Below, piece after piece: positions 23,826 to 32,965 of a DNA stretch of 59,340 bases. This DNA comes from Mycobacteriales bacterium. Lineage in GTDB: Bacteria > Actinomycetota > Actinomycetes > JAFAQI01 > DASSKL01. Location of the stretch: positions 1 through 59,340 of the forward strand of contig DASSKL010000052.1 in the NCBI GenBank assembly GCA_035690485.1, given 5' to 3'. The notes under the pieces are model-generated. The model was given only the letters and a program-made list of their open reading frames with translations. It had not been told where the DNA came from and ran no database searches. The position numbers and the translations under genes are program-made. Each line of letters begins with the position of its first letter. Position 1 is the first letter of the stretch.

Positions 23826-26732
23826 CTAGCTCGGGACCGTCGCGAGCTTCTGATCGACCGCCAGCGCCAGCACCCGGGCGAGGAACGACGCCATCTCGTC
23901 GCGCTGCACGCCGGCGTTGGGCCGGTAGGTGCCGTCGGGGTAGCCGCCGGTGAACCCGGCTGCCGCCGCCGTGTTGATCGCGGACTCGAGCGCGTCGCCG
24001 TTGTCGTCCTGGAAGACGTCGGGGCCGGCGGCGAGCGCCGGCAGGCCGGCCTGCTGCGCGCGGTAGTCGTAGGCCCGCACCAGGAACGCCGCCATCTGCG
24101 AGCGGAGCACCTTCGTGGTGGGGCTGAACGTCGCCGTTCCGGTCCCGTTGACGATCCCGGCCGCGGCCAGCGCGTTGATGTCGTCCTTGAACGGCGACGT
24201 GTTGTCGTCGCCGAAGTAGTCCTTGGTCGGGGTCGGCAGGGTGCCGCCGGAGGCCCGCACCAGCCGGGCGATGAACGCCGCCATCTGCTCCCGCGTCACG
24301 AGGGCGCCCGGCTGGTAGCTGGTCGAGGTCACGCCGTTGGCGACCTTCCACTGCACGACGCAGGCGATCGCCGCGGCGTGCACGTCGGTGGACGGGATGT
24401 CCTGGAAGGAGTCGGGTCGGATCGTCCCGGACGGGCACGCGTCGGTGATCGGCCGCGGCGGCGGGATGACCGTCGTCGCACCGAGCGTCACGGCGCCGAC
24501 CTTCGTCGCTCCGCCGGTCCAACGTCCGGGGACCGGCACGTCGGTGAGGCCGCCGAACACGAAGCCACCGCTCGGGGTCGCCGACACGACCTGGTCGCTG
24601 AGCGACCACTGCAGGCCGTTGTTCGTGGGCGTCGCCACGCCGATGCCGGTCTTGCCGTCGCCGTTCCAGTCGCCGGTGACGGGGATCGCGGTCGGCGCGC
24701 CGTAGACCACGTCGTACGCCGTCGTCGGCGCGGCGCCGCCGGACCCCGGCGTCGACGAGTCGGTCAGGTGCCAGTGCAGCCCGTCGCTCTGCGCGGCGAC
24801 GGTGCCGAGCCCGGTGTGGTGGTCGCCGTCCCAGTCGCCGGTGACCGGGTAGCCGGCCGGGTCGCCGTAGGTGACGGTGACGGGGGTACCGCTGCCGTCG
24901 GCGGAGTTCCAGAGCTGCCAGTGCCATCCGTCGGCGGCCGGGCAGGCGACGCCGGCGGTGGTGCGGCCGTCGCCGTCCCAGTCACCGGCGACCGGCACGC
25001 ACGACGTCGAGCCCGCGGTGAAGCTCGTCACCTCGGTGCCGCTGCGGTCCGCGATGTGCCACACCCAGCTGGTGCCGGACGCCTGCACCATCGCCGGCGT
25101 GTCGACGCCGGCGCCGTCCCAGTCACCGGCGAGCGGCACGCCCAACGTCGAGCCGAACGACAGCGAGGTGCCGGCCGCGCCGCCGGTGCTGCTGGCTCCC
25201 TCGGCCCACTTGGCCACGGCGCTGCCGCCACGGATGAAGGTCGTGCCCACCGGCGGCTTGACGGTGACCGACGCGAGGACGGGGACAGCGGTGTCGGTGG
25301 CGCTGGCCACGTCGACCCGCAGGTCGTAGGTGCCGGGCAGGGCCAGCAGCCCGCCGATCGTGCGTCGGTCCCAGGTGGCGCGCACGACCGTGCTCGCGGT
25401 GCCGGTGTCGACCTGCACGGGCAACCCGGTGGCCCGGTCGGTCACCCGTAGCGTCCAGGCGGCGGGGCCGCCGAGCAGGCCGGCCACGATGCTGACCGAA
25501 CCGCCGTCGCCGTAGACCGGGGAGCCGCCGCTGAGCCCTGGATCGACCATGCCGAGGCCGAGGTACTGCCGCGCCTTGGTGCGCAGACCCGGCAACGTCG
25601 CGTAGCCCGCGTCCCCGGGGCAGCTCGTCAGGTCCGCGTCGCGATGGCCGGAGATCGCGTTGAACGTCACCCGGGTGCCGACCGGGCAGGGCGAGACGTT
25701 GCTGCCGTTGACCACGCAGTGCGACTCGCTGAACGAGCCGGCGGTGAGCACGCCACGACCGGCGGGGTCGCGGTTGGCCAGACCGAGCCGCCAGGCCATC
25801 AGCCGGGCGACCGCGTCGGTCATCGCAGCCGGCGGCGTCGTCGACTGGAAGGTGCCGATCATGGCGACACCGAAGCTCTCGGTGTTGAAGCCGCCGGTGT
25901 GGGCCCCGATCACGGCCTTGGTGATGCCGCCGTAGCGGCCCTCCCAGATGTTGCCGAACTGGTCGACGAGGAAGTTGTAGCCGATGTCGCACCAGCCGTT
26001 GGACTGCACGTGGTAGGCGTAGATCGACCGGATGATCGCCGGCACGTCCGACGGCGCGTAGCTGTTGCTCGTGTCCGTGTGGTGCACGAATCCGACGCGC
26101 ACCGTCGAGGCGTAGTCGGGACCCTGCGGGCAGGCGTTGGTGCGCAACGACTCGTCGGCACCCCACTGCGCGCGGGTGTGGATCACCGGCTGGGCCTCCT
26201 GGGCGTAGGCCGACGCCGCAGGGTCGCCACGCACCACGGAGGCATCGGCGGCGCTGGAGCCGCCGTCGACGAGCACGACATGGGTGTCGGCGGGCGTCGC
26301 GACCGGGCCACCTGCGGCGTTGACCACGCGCGTGCGTACGCCGTCGGCGTTGCCCACCCACAGCGGCTCGGCGTTGACGGTGTCGCCGTTGTGGTGGGCC
26401 GCCCGGACCGCGTCGGCGCTGCCGCCGTCGGGACCGCCGTCGGCGCCGGGCAGGTCGTTCCAACCCGACCACCGGCCGTCCTGGTGCACCTGCACCTGCA
26501 ACTTCGCGCCGGCGGGGAGCGCATCACGCCGCCAGTGCGCACCGACCAGGTCGAAGTGCCGGCCGGTCACCCCGGCGGAAGCCTGCGCCGCGTCCAGGTT
26601 GTGCACCGCGGGCGCGACCGGCTTCGGGTGCGCGGCGGGCGGGGTGAGGACGGGCAGGGCGACGACGGCAGTCGGCAGGGCGGTGACGGCGGCGAGGACG
26701 AGCACGGGCCGGCGAGGCAGCAAACGGCGCAC
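23826..26732 (-). CDS. secreted N-acetylmuramoyl-L-alanine amidase (PGRP/Amidase_2) with GDWDGDG repeats and SLH domains
   Basis: A 968-residue exported protein. A signal peptide occupies roughly residues 1-30. The type 2 amidase/PGRP domain is at about 180-390 (IHTRAQWGADE, VGFVHHTDTSNSY, GYNFLVDQFGNIWEGRYGG, ISGHRDADLTSCPGD); the likely zinc ligands are H217 or H218, H363 and C371. At about 520-780 come five repeats built around VPxxGDWDGDG, resembling VCBS/FG-GAP-like blades; the fifth is degenerate (VPVPGRWTGG). Three SLH units follow (about 800-965), with REQMAAFIARLV, RSQMAAFLVRAY and RDEMASFLARVL. It would cleave peptide stems from peptidoglycan while attached to the surface. The GTG start has a GGAG ribosome site. 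Confidence 0.9.
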   Translation of the reverse strand: MRRLLPRRPVLVLAAVTALPTAVVALPVLTPPAAHPKPVAPAVHNLDAAQASAGVTGRHFDLVGAHWRRDALPAGAKLQVQVHQDGRWSGWNDLPGADGGPDGGSADAVRAAHHNGDTVNAEPLWVGNADGVRTRVVNAAGGPVATPADTHVVLVDGGSSAADASVVRGDPAASAYAQEAQPVIHTRAQWGADESLRTNACPQGPDYASTVRVGFVHHTDTSNSYAPSDVPAIIRSIYAYHVQSNGWCDIGYNFLVDQFGNIWEGRYGGITKAVIGAHTGGFNTESFGVAMIGTFQSTTPPAAMTDAVARLMAWRLGLANRDPAGRGVLTAGSFSESHCVVNGSNVSPCPVGTRVTFNAISGHRDADLTSCPGDAGYATLPGLRTKARQYLGLGMVDPGLSGGSPVYGDGGSVSIVAGLLGGPAAWTLRVTDRATGLPVQVDTGTASTVVRATWDRRTIGGLLALPGTYDLRVDVASATDTAVPVLASVTVKPPVGTTFIRGGSAVAKWAEGASSTGGAAGTSLSFGSTLGVPLAGDWDGAGVDTPAMVQASGTSWVWHIADRSGTEVTSFTAGSTSCVPVAGDWDGDGRTTAGVACPAADGWHWQLWNSADGSGTPVTVTYGDPAGYPVTGDWDGDHHTGLGTVAAQSDGLHWHLTDSSTPGSGGAAPTTAYDVVYGAPTAIPVTGDWNGDGKTGIGVATPTNNGLQWSLSDQVVSATPSGGFVFGGLTDVPVPGRWTGGATKVGAVTLGATTVIPPPRPITDACPSGTIRPDSFQDIPSTDVHAAAIACVVQWKVANGVTSTSYQPGALVTREQMAAFIARLVRASGGTLPTPTKDYFGDDNTSPFKDDINALAAAGIVNGTGTATFSPTTKVLRSQMAAFLVRAYDYRAQQAGLPALAAGPDVFQDDNGDALESAINTAAAAGFTGGYPDGTYRPNAGVQRDEMASFLARVLALAVDQKLATVPS

Positions 26733-26803
26733 GGAGGCGACTCCGACGGTGAGCGAGGGGATCCGCCTTCACTGTGGCGGCTCATCGTGTCTATCGGATG
26801 GAT

Positions 26804-27703
26804 TTACGGCGCCGTGTCACCGATCGGCCGAATTTCTCCGCGAAATGCGTCGCCCACCGTGCGGAACGCCTCGGCGAGGGCGTCTCGCCAGTGCGGCATC
26901 GGCGGCAGTCCCGCCTCGCGCCACCGGCGGTCCGACAGGACGCTGAACGCCGGTCGCGGCGCCGGTCGCGGGAACTTGTCGGTCGTCGTCGGGTGCACCC
27001 GGCCGGGATCCGCGCCGAGCTCTTCGAAGATCGCCTTGGTGAAGCCGCACCATGTCGTGTCGCCACTGCCCGTGCAGTGGTAGACGCCCGGCGCCGGCCG
27101 CACCCGGGCGACGTCGAGCAGGCCCTGGGCCAGGTGCCGCGACCAGGTCGGCGAGCCGCGCTGGTCGTCGACGACGTCGATCGAGTCGCGCTCCCGCTCG
27201 AGCCGGCACATGGTCTTGACGAAGTTGTTGCCGCCGGCGCCGTAGACCCACGCCGTGCGCACCACGTAGGCGCCCGGGTCGGCGTCGAGCACGGCGCGCT
27301 CGCCGGCCGCCTTCGTCCGCCCGTAGGCCGATCGCGGGTCGGGCGGCGTCTCCTCGTCGTACGGCGTCGTCGCGGTCCCGTCGAAGACGTAGTCGGTGGA
27401 GACGTGCACGAGCAGGGCGCGGCTGGCGCAGGCCCGGGCGAGGATGCCGGGCGCGACGGCGTTGACGGCGTGCGCGACGTCCTCGTGCTCCTCGGCCGCG
27501 TCGACCGCGGTGTAGGCGGCCGCGTTGAGCAGGACGCAGTCGCCGCCGCCCGCGAGCCAGCCGTCGACGAACGACCGCGTCGCGGCCTCGTCGGTGATGT
27601 CGAGCTCGGGCAGGTCGACGGCGGTGACGTCGTCGTCGGCCAGCAGCTGCTGGAGGTCGGTGCCGAGCTGACCCTTCGACCCGGTGATCAGCCACCGGGT
27701 CAC
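26804..27703 (-). CDS. rfbD: dTDP-4-dehydrorhamnose reductase
   Basis: A 299-residue extended SDR enzyme, the last step to dTDP-L-rhamnose. The start is GTG 27703, overlapping the rfbB stop (GTGA). The N-terminal nucleotide-binding motif is WLITGSKGQLGTDLQQLL, the catalytic pair is YVFDG with downstream YGRTKAAGER (Tyr-x3-Lys), and RTAWVYGAGGNNFVKTM is characteristic of RmlD. The donor substrate for WbbL-type enzymes would come from here. RmlA and RmlC are not in the window and should be elsewhere. Confidence 0.93.
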   Translation of the reverse strand: MTRWLITGSKGQLGTDLQQLLADDDVTAVDLPELDITDEAATRSFVDGWLAGGGDCVLLNAAAYTAVDAAEEHEDVAHAVNAVAPGILARACASRALLVHVSTDYVFDGTATTPYDEETPPDPRSAYGRTKAAGERAVLDADPGAYVVRTAWVYGAGGNNFVKTMCRLERERDSIDVVDDQRGSPTWSRHLAQGLLDVARVRPAPGVYHCTGSGDTTWCGFTKAIFEELGADPGRVHPTTTDKFPRPAPRPAFSVLSDRRWREAGLPPMPHWRDALAEAFRTVGDAFRGEIRPIGDTAP

Positions 27704-28686
27704 GCCGCGTTGCCCTCCTTGAGGGGCCGCCACCAGTCCTCGCGCTCGCGGTACCACCGGACGGTGTCGGCCAGCCCCTGGTCGAACGACATTCCCGGGG
27801 CGTAGCCGAGCTCCTCGCGGATCTTGGCGTCGGACAGCGAGTAGCGCCGGTCGTGGCCCTTGCGGTCCTCGACGTAGTCGACGAACTCGTCCCAGTCGCG
27901 ACCGCACGCCGCGAGCAGCCGCTCGGTCAGCTCGCGGTTGGTCAGCTCGACGCCCCCGCCGATGTTGTAGGTCTCACCTGCGCGACCACCGGCCAGCACG
28001 AGCTGGATGCCGCGGCAGTGGTCGTCGACGTGGAGCCAGTCGCGAATATTGAGGCCGTCGCCGTAGAGCGGCACCTTCTTGCCGTCGAGGAGGTTCGTGA
28101 CGAACAGCGGGATGACCTTCTCGGGGTACTGGTAGGGGCCGTAGTTGTTGGTGCACCGGGTGATCGAGACGTCGACCTTGTGGGTGACGAAGTAGGCACG
28201 GGCGAGCAGGTCTCCGCCGGCTTTCGCCGCGGAGTAGGGCGAGTTGGGCTGCAGGGGCGAGGCCTCGGTGAAAGACCCGTCCTCGATCGAGCCGTAGACC
28301 TCGTCGGTGGAGACGTGCACGATCCGCGGCACGCCGGTGCGCATGAGGGCGTCGAACAGCGTCTGGACGCCGAGCACGTTGGTCAGGACGAAGTCGGCGG
28401 CGCCGCTGATCGACCGGTCGACGTGGGTCTCGGCCGCGAAGTTGACGACCGCGTCGTGGCCGGGCAGCACCTCGTCGAGCAGCGACGCGTCGGTGATGTC
28501 GCCCTGCACGAACCGGTAGCGCGGCGACTCGGCGACCGGCGCGAGGTTGGCGAGGTTGCCGGCGTAGGTGAGCTTGTCGAGGACCGTGACGTGGGCGTCC
28601 TCGTAGCCCGGGTATCCGCCGGACAGAAGCGTGCGGACGTAGTGGCTCCCGATGAAGCCGGCCCCACCGGTGACGAGCAGGCGCAT
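27700..28686 (-). CDS. rfbB: dTDP-glucose 4,6-dehydratase
   Basis: A 328-residue SDR enzyme that makes dTDP-4-keto-6-deoxyglucose. ATG 28686 is preceded by GAGGATGAG and begins RLLVTGGAGFIGSHYVRTLL. The catalytic region shows HVSTDEVYGSIEDGSF (Thr-Asp-Glu) and YSAAKAGGDLLARAY (Tyr-x3-Lys). NNYGPYQYPEKVIPLF and RDWLHVDDHCRGI confirm RmlB. It forms an operon with rfbD by GTGA overlap and diverges from the LCP gene across 104 bp. Confidence 0.95.
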   Translation of the reverse strand: MRLLVTGGAGFIGSHYVRTLLSGGYPGYEDAHVTVLDKLTYAGNLANLAPVAESPRYRFVQGDITDASLLDEVLPGHDAVVNFAAETHVDRSISGAADFVLTNVLGVQTLFDALMRTGVPRIVHVSTDEVYGSIEDGSFTEASPLQPNSPYSAAKAGGDLLARAYFVTHKVDVSITRCTNNYGPYQYPEKVIPLFVTNLLDGKKVPLYGDGLNIRDWLHVDDHCRGIQLVLAGGRAGETYNIGGGVELTNRELTERLLAACGRDWDEFVDYVEDRKGHDRRYSLSDAKIREELGYAPGMSFDQGLADTVRWYREREDWWRPLKEGNAA

Positions 28687-28790
28687 GCGCTCATCCTCGC
28701 AGACCGAGCGGGTGGCGGCCGCGCGGCGCCACCGCATCCGCGGAGACCCGGTTACCCTCGCAACGTGCAGCGAGCAGTGCTGGCGGCGCG

Positions 28791-30317
28791 GTGACGCACG
28801 CCCCTCCGCCCCCGCCGCCCCCGACGTCGCCCTCACCGCGGCAGCTGCCGCCGGAGCTCGACCCGCGGGGACCGCGGCACCGCCAGCCGACCCCCCCGGG
28901 ACGCACCCGCGGGCGCAAGGCGGCGCGCTTCCTGTCGTGGACCGCGATCGCACTGTCGATCATCACGCTGGTGGTCAGCGTGGTCGGCTACGGGCTCTTC
29001 CACTACTACGAGGGCCGGCTCGGCACGGTGCACCTCGGGCTCGGCGGCAAGGACCGGCCAGCCGCCGGCGCCGACGGCTCCGCGCAGAACTTCCTGCTCG
29101 TCGGCTCCGACACCCGCAACTTCGCCGGCGGCCAGCAGTACCAAGGCACCGGCGCCGACTACGTCACGGGGCAGCGCTCCGACACCGTGATGCTCGCGCA
29201 CATCCCACCGGGCAAGGCGCGCGCGACGATCGTGTCGTTCCCCCGCGACTCGTGGGTCGAGATCCCGGCCTACACCGACGGCCAGGGGCACCTGCACCCG
29301 GCGCACATGGGCAAGCTCAACTCGGCGTTCGCGCTCGGCGGGCCGCGGCTGCTGGTCGAGATGATCGAGCAGCTGACCGGCATGCGGGTCGACCACTACG
29401 TGCAGATCGACTTCGCCGGCTTCAAGAACATGGTCAACGCGCTGGGCGGCGTCACGCTCTGCATCGGCACCACCCGGCACGACCACGACAGCGGCGACTT
29501 CCTGACCGCCGGTACCCACCAGGTCACGGGCGACCAGGCCCTGGCCTTCGTCCGTGACCGCAAGGGCCTGCCGCGCGGCGACATCGACCGGATCGCCGAC
29601 CAGCAGTACTTCCTCGCGCAGATGCTGAAGAAGGTGCTGAGCGCCGGCACCCTCGCCAACCCGTTCAAGATCAACGGCTTCCTGCAGGCGTTGACCGCCT
29701 CGGTGCAGGTGGACGACAACTTCGGCTTTTCCGCGATGCAGACGCTCGCCCTGCGGCTGCGCCACCTCGACCCGGCGCACGTCGCGATGGTGACGATCCC
29801 GATCACGACCGACAACGGCTACCGCGACGGGCAGAGCGTCGTGCTCATCGACCAGACCGCGGCCGACGGCCTCTTCGCCTCGCTGCGCGACGAGACGTCG
29901 TCCCAGCCGGCCAAGACCACCCCGCCGAAGGTGACCGTCGCCCCCGGCGACGTCCACGTGGTCGTCCTCAACGGCACCGCGCGCAACGGCCTGGCCCGTT
30001 CCACCGGCGACGCGCTGGCCGCCGAGGGGTTCCACGTCGACCGGTTCGGCAACGCGACGAGCCACGCCCTGGCGCGTACGACGGTCCGCTACAGCGCCGG
30101 CCACAAGGAGGCCGCGCAGACGGTGGCGGCCGCCACGGGCGCCGTGCTCCAGCAGGACGACACGGTCGGTGACGCGATCATGCTCGTGCTCGGCGGCGAC
30201 TTCACCCAGGTGCAGGCGCTCGCCGGCGGGCCGGCACCGAGCACCGCTCCGTCCAGTGCTCCCACGGGCGTCACGCCGGCACCGAAGACCGCCGCGACGG
30301 CCGCCTGCGCCCCGTGA
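28791..30317 (+). CDS. LCP-family (LytR-CpsA-Psr) glycan ligase with LytR_C domain
   Basis: A 508-residue membrane-anchored enzyme. A proline-rich cytoplasmic tail (residues 2-40) precedes one transmembrane helix (about 47-70). The extracellular LCP domain (about 95-270) includes NFLLVGSDTRN, GQRSDTVMLAHIPPGK, SFPRDSWVEIP and ALAFVRDRKGLPRGDIDR; the Asp and Arg residues contact pyrophosphate in known LCP structures. A LytR_C domain follows (about 380-475, VVVLNGTARNGLARSTGDAL), then an Ala/Pro-rich tail. LCP enzymes transfer lipid-linked polymers to peptidoglycan; the mycobacterial neighbour of rmlD plays this role for arabinogalactan. The start is GTG 28791. Its stop overlaps the next start. 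Confidence 0.92.
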   Translation: MTHAPPPPPPPTSPSPRQLPPELDPRGPRHRQPTPPGRTRGRKAARFLSWTAIALSIITLVVSVVGYGLFHYYEGRLGTVHLGLGGKDRPAAGADGSAQNFLLVGSDTRNFAGGQQYQGTGADYVTGQRSDTVMLAHIPPGKARATIVSFPRDSWVEIPAYTDGQGHLHPAHMGKLNSAFALGGPRLLVEMIEQLTGMRVDHYVQIDFAGFKNMVNALGGVTLCIGTTRHDHDSGDFLTAGTHQVTGDQALAFVRDRKGLPRGDIDRIADQQYFLAQMLKKVLSAGTLANPFKINGFLQALTASVQVDDNFGFSAMQTLALRLRHLDPAHVAMVTIPITTDNGYRDGQSVVLIDQTAADGLFASLRDETSSQPAKTTPPKVTVAPGDVHVVVLNGTARNGLARSTGDALAAEGFHVDRFGNATSHALARTTVRYSAGHKEAAQTVAAATGAVLQQDDTVGDAIMLVLGGDFTQVQALAGGPAPSTAPSSAPTGVTPAPKTAATAACAP

Positions 30318-31063
30318 CGGCACCGGCGGCACCCGCCCACCTGCTCGCGGCGACGCTGGCGCGTGACCCGGCCCGGCCGTTGATCACGTTCTACGACGAC
30401 GCAACCGGTGAGCGGGTCGAGCTGTCGGCGGCGACCACCGACAACTGGGTGGCGAAGAGCGCCAACCTGCTGCGCGACGACCTGGCCGTGGAGGCCGGCA
30501 GCCGGGTCGCGCTGCTGCTGCCGCTGCACTGGCAGACCGCGGTGCTGGCCCTGGCCACGTGGGCGCTCGAGGCCGTCGTCACCGACGCGATCGCCGGAGC
30601 CGACGTCGCGGCGGCCGAGGAGTCGCGGTTGCCGGAAGCGCTCGACGCACCCGAGGTCCTCGGCCTGTCGCTGCGCCCGATGAACGCACCGCTGACCGCA
30701 ACACCGGCCGGCGTGGTCGACTACGGCGCCGAGGTGCTCGCGCACGGTGACCGCTTCGCCTCCTACACGCCGGTCGATCCCGACGCGCCCGCCCTCGACC
30801 TCGCCGGCCGGGCGGCGACCGGGCGAGAGCTGGTCGCGGCAACCGCGGCCTACGCCGTCGGGCCGACCGATCGGCTCCTGACGACCCTGCCACTGCTGAC
30901 GTGGGAGGGCCTGGCCGCCGGGCTGCTCGCGCCGCTCGCCGCGGGCGCCGGGGTCGTGATGTGCCGCAACGCCGAGGCGGCCGCGCTCGAGCGGCGAGCC
31001 CGCGAGGAGCGGGTCACCGCGACCGCCGGCGTCGACGTCGACGGGCTACCGCGCCTGGCCTGA
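30314..31063 (+). CDS. TIGR03089 family protein (AMP-ligase-related N-terminal fragment fold)
   Basis: A 249-residue actinobacterial protein whose GTG start overlaps the LCP stop (GTGA at 30314-30317). It resembles the N-terminal part of acyl-adenylating enzymes (LLAATLARDPARPLITFYDD, NWVAKSANLLRDDL, GSRVALLLPLHWQTAV) but lacks their later core motifs, so catalysis is doubtful. The pairing with an LCP gene is conserved in mycobacteria, suggesting a linked but unknown role. It converges with the acetoacetyl-CoA synthetase gene, overlapping it by 18 bp. Confidence 0.8.
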   Translation: MTAPAAPAHLLAATLARDPARPLITFYDDATGERVELSAATTDNWVAKSANLLRDDLAVEAGSRVALLLPLHWQTAVLALATWALEAVVTDAIAGADVAAAEESRLPEALDAPEVLGLSLRPMNAPLTATPAGVVDYGAEVLAHGDRFASYTPVDPDAPALDLAGRAATGRELVAATAAYAVGPTDRLLTTLPLLTWEGLAAGLLAPLAAGAGVVMCRNAEAAALERRAREERVTATAGVDVDGLPRLA

Positions 31064-32953
31064 CGCGGCCATCGCGACGAACGTCGCCAGCGCCTCGGGG
31101 TTGGCCATCGCCCCCTCGCTGACGGCCTGATCGACGGGCACGCCGGACAGGATCCGCTTGACCGGCACCTCGCACTTCTTGCCATTGACGGTGCGCGGCA
31201 CGGCGGCGACCGCCTCGATCGCATCGGGCACGTGCCGGGGCGAGAGCTCCCGCCGGCAGGCGTCGCGGATGGCCGCGCGCAGGTCGTCGTCCACCGTGCC
31301 GACGACGAACAGCAGCAGCCGGTCGCCCACGTCGACCACGAGCGAGTCGTCAACCCCGGGCAGCGCCTCGACGACCCGGTAGAACTCCGCGGTCCCCATC
31401 CGTACGCCGCCCCGGTTGAGCGTCGAGTCGGACCGGCCGTAGATGACGCACGTGCCCCGCGGGGTGATGCGGATCCAGTCGCCGTGCCGCCAGACGCCCG
31501 GGTAGGTCGCGAAGTAGGCCTCCCGCAGCCGGGACCCGTCGTCGTCGCCCCAGAAGCGGACGGGCATCGACGGCATCGGCCGGGTGATGACCAGCTCGCC
31601 GAGCTCGTCGACCACCGGCCGGCCGGCGGCGTCGTAGGCCGCGACCGCCGCCCCGAGCAGCCGGCACTGCAGCTCACCGGCGTGGACCGGCAGCACCGGG
31701 CACGAGCCGACGATCGCCGTGCAGAGGTCGGTGCCGCCGGAGACCGAGGCGACCAGGAGGTCGTCGCCGACCGCGTCGAGGACCCACGCGAACCCCTCCG
31801 GCGGCAGCGGCGCACCCGTCGACCCGACCGTGTGCACCCCCGACAGGTCGGCGAGGTCGCGCGGGCGGACATCGGCGTTCATGCAGGCCTGGATGTAGGG
31901 GGCGGAGGTGCCGAAGTAGGTGACGCCGAGCCGCTCGGCCAGCCGCCAGAGCGCGCCCATGTCCGGGTGGCCGGGGCTGCCGTCGTACAGCACGATCGTC
32001 GCGCCGACGAGCAGGCCGGAGACGAGGTAGTTCCACATCATCCAGCCGGTCGTGGTGAACCAGAAGAACCGGTCGTCCGGGCCCAAGTCGCTGTGCAGGG
32101 CGAGCGCCTTCAGGTGCTCGAGCAGGATGCCGCCGTGCCCCTGCACGATCGGCTTGGGCAGCCCGGTCGTGCCGGAGGAGTAGAGGATCCACAGCGGGTG
32201 GTCGAACGCCACTGGCTCGAAGACCAGCTCGGCGGTCTCGGCTTCGAGGTCCGACCAGGCGAGCGCACCCTCGAGCACGGCCGCAGGGTCGAGGTAGGGC
32301 AGCAGCACCGTCGCCCGCAAGCCGGGGAGCCGCCCGCGCAGCGTCTCGACGGTGGCCCGCACGTCGACTGCACGGCCGTTGTAGCGGTAGCCGTCGACCG
32401 TCAGCAGCACGGTGGGCGTGATCTGGGTGAACCGGTCCGCGACGCCGGTGGCGCCGAAGTCCGGGGAGCACGACGACCAGGTCGCGCCGATGCTGGCGGT
32501 CGCGAGGAACCCGACGACCGCCTCGGGGCAGTTGGGCAGCAGTGCCGCCACCCGGTCGCCGCGACCGACCCCCAGCTCGCGCAGCCCGGCGGCGACCGAC
32601 GCCACCCGGGCACGCAGCTCGTCGGCGGTCAGCTCGACGGCGCGCCCGTCCTCGCACGCGAACACCACCCCGCCCGGCGCGCGCAGCGCGTGCTCTGCGT
32701 AGTTGAGGGTGCCGCCCGGGAACCACACCGCTCCGGGCATCGAATCCACGGCCAGCGGCTCGCCGGGCGCGGCGTGCCAGCGCACGTCGAAGTCCGCCGC
32801 GAGCGCCGCCCAGAACCGTCCCGGCTGGGCGATCGACCACTGCCAGCAGTCGTCGTACGACGCGAAGCCGTGCCGGTCGAGGAACACGGTCATCCGCGAC
32901 CGGGCCACCCGCTCGGGGGACGGCTGCCAGAGCAGATCGCCTTCCAAGACCAC
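31046..32953 (-). CDS. acetoacetate-CoA ligase
   Basis: A 635-residue ANL-superfamily ligase converting acetoacetate, ATP and CoA to acetoacetyl-CoA. An N-terminal cap (WQWSIAQPGRFWAAL, GGTLNYAEHAL) precedes the adenylation core. The P-loop is ILYSSGTTGLPKPIVQGHGG, and later motifs include FTTTGWMMWN, YGRSDSTLNRGGVRMGTAEFY and the adenylation lysine in RTVNGKKCEVPVKR. Full length for the family. Its TAGCCT promoter box overlaps the stop of the upstream gene. It fits with the HMG-CoA lyase at 41349-42266, which releases acetoacetate. Confidence 0.92.
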   Translation of the reverse strand: MVLEGDLLWQPSPERVARSRMTVFLDRHGFASYDDCWQWSIAQPGRFWAALAADFDVRWHAAPGEPLAVDSMPGAVWFPGGTLNYAEHALRAPGGVVFACEDGRAVELTADELRARVASVAAGLRELGVGRGDRVAALLPNCPEAVVGFLATASIGATWSSCSPDFGATGVADRFTQITPTVLLTVDGYRYNGRAVDVRATVETLRGRLPGLRATVLLPYLDPAAVLEGALAWSDLEAETAELVFEPVAFDHPLWILYSSGTTGLPKPIVQGHGGILLEHLKALALHSDLGPDDRFFWFTTTGWMMWNYLVSGLLVGATIVLYDGSPGHPDMGALWRLAERLGVTYFGTSAPYIQACMNADVRPRDLADLSGVHTVGSTGAPLPPEGFAWVLDAVGDDLLVASVSGGTDLCTAIVGSCPVLPVHAGELQCRLLGAAVAAYDAAGRPVVDELGELVITRPMPSMPVRFWGDDDGSRLREAYFATYPGVWRHGDWIRITPRGTCVIYGRSDSTLNRGGVRMGTAEFYRVVEALPGVDDSLVVDVGDRLLLFVVGTVDDDLRAAIRDACRRELSPRHVPDAIEAVAAVPRTVNGKKCEVPVKRILSGVPVDQAVSEGAMANPEALATFVAMAASGQAR

Positions 32954-32959
32954 GCTCGG

Positions 32960-32965
32960 AGGCTA
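32960..32965 (-). promoter_or_regulatory. -10 box of a leaderless promoter for acetoacetate-CoA ligase
   Basis: TAGCCT on the minus strand ends 6 nt before the GTG at 32953. Its first three bases are the TAG stop codon of the upstream gene (32963-32965). Confidence 0.5.

Noticed and set aside
28753-28758. TACCCT as a promoter box for the LCP gene
   Set aside because: It lies 32 nt from the GTG with no -35 and no ribosome site, unlike the tight spacing of the other boxes; too weak to annotate.
30314-31063. TIGR03089 protein as a functional acyl-CoA ligase
   Set aside because: Only the N-terminal part of the fold is present; the SSGTTG P-loop and catalytic lysine motifs are missing.
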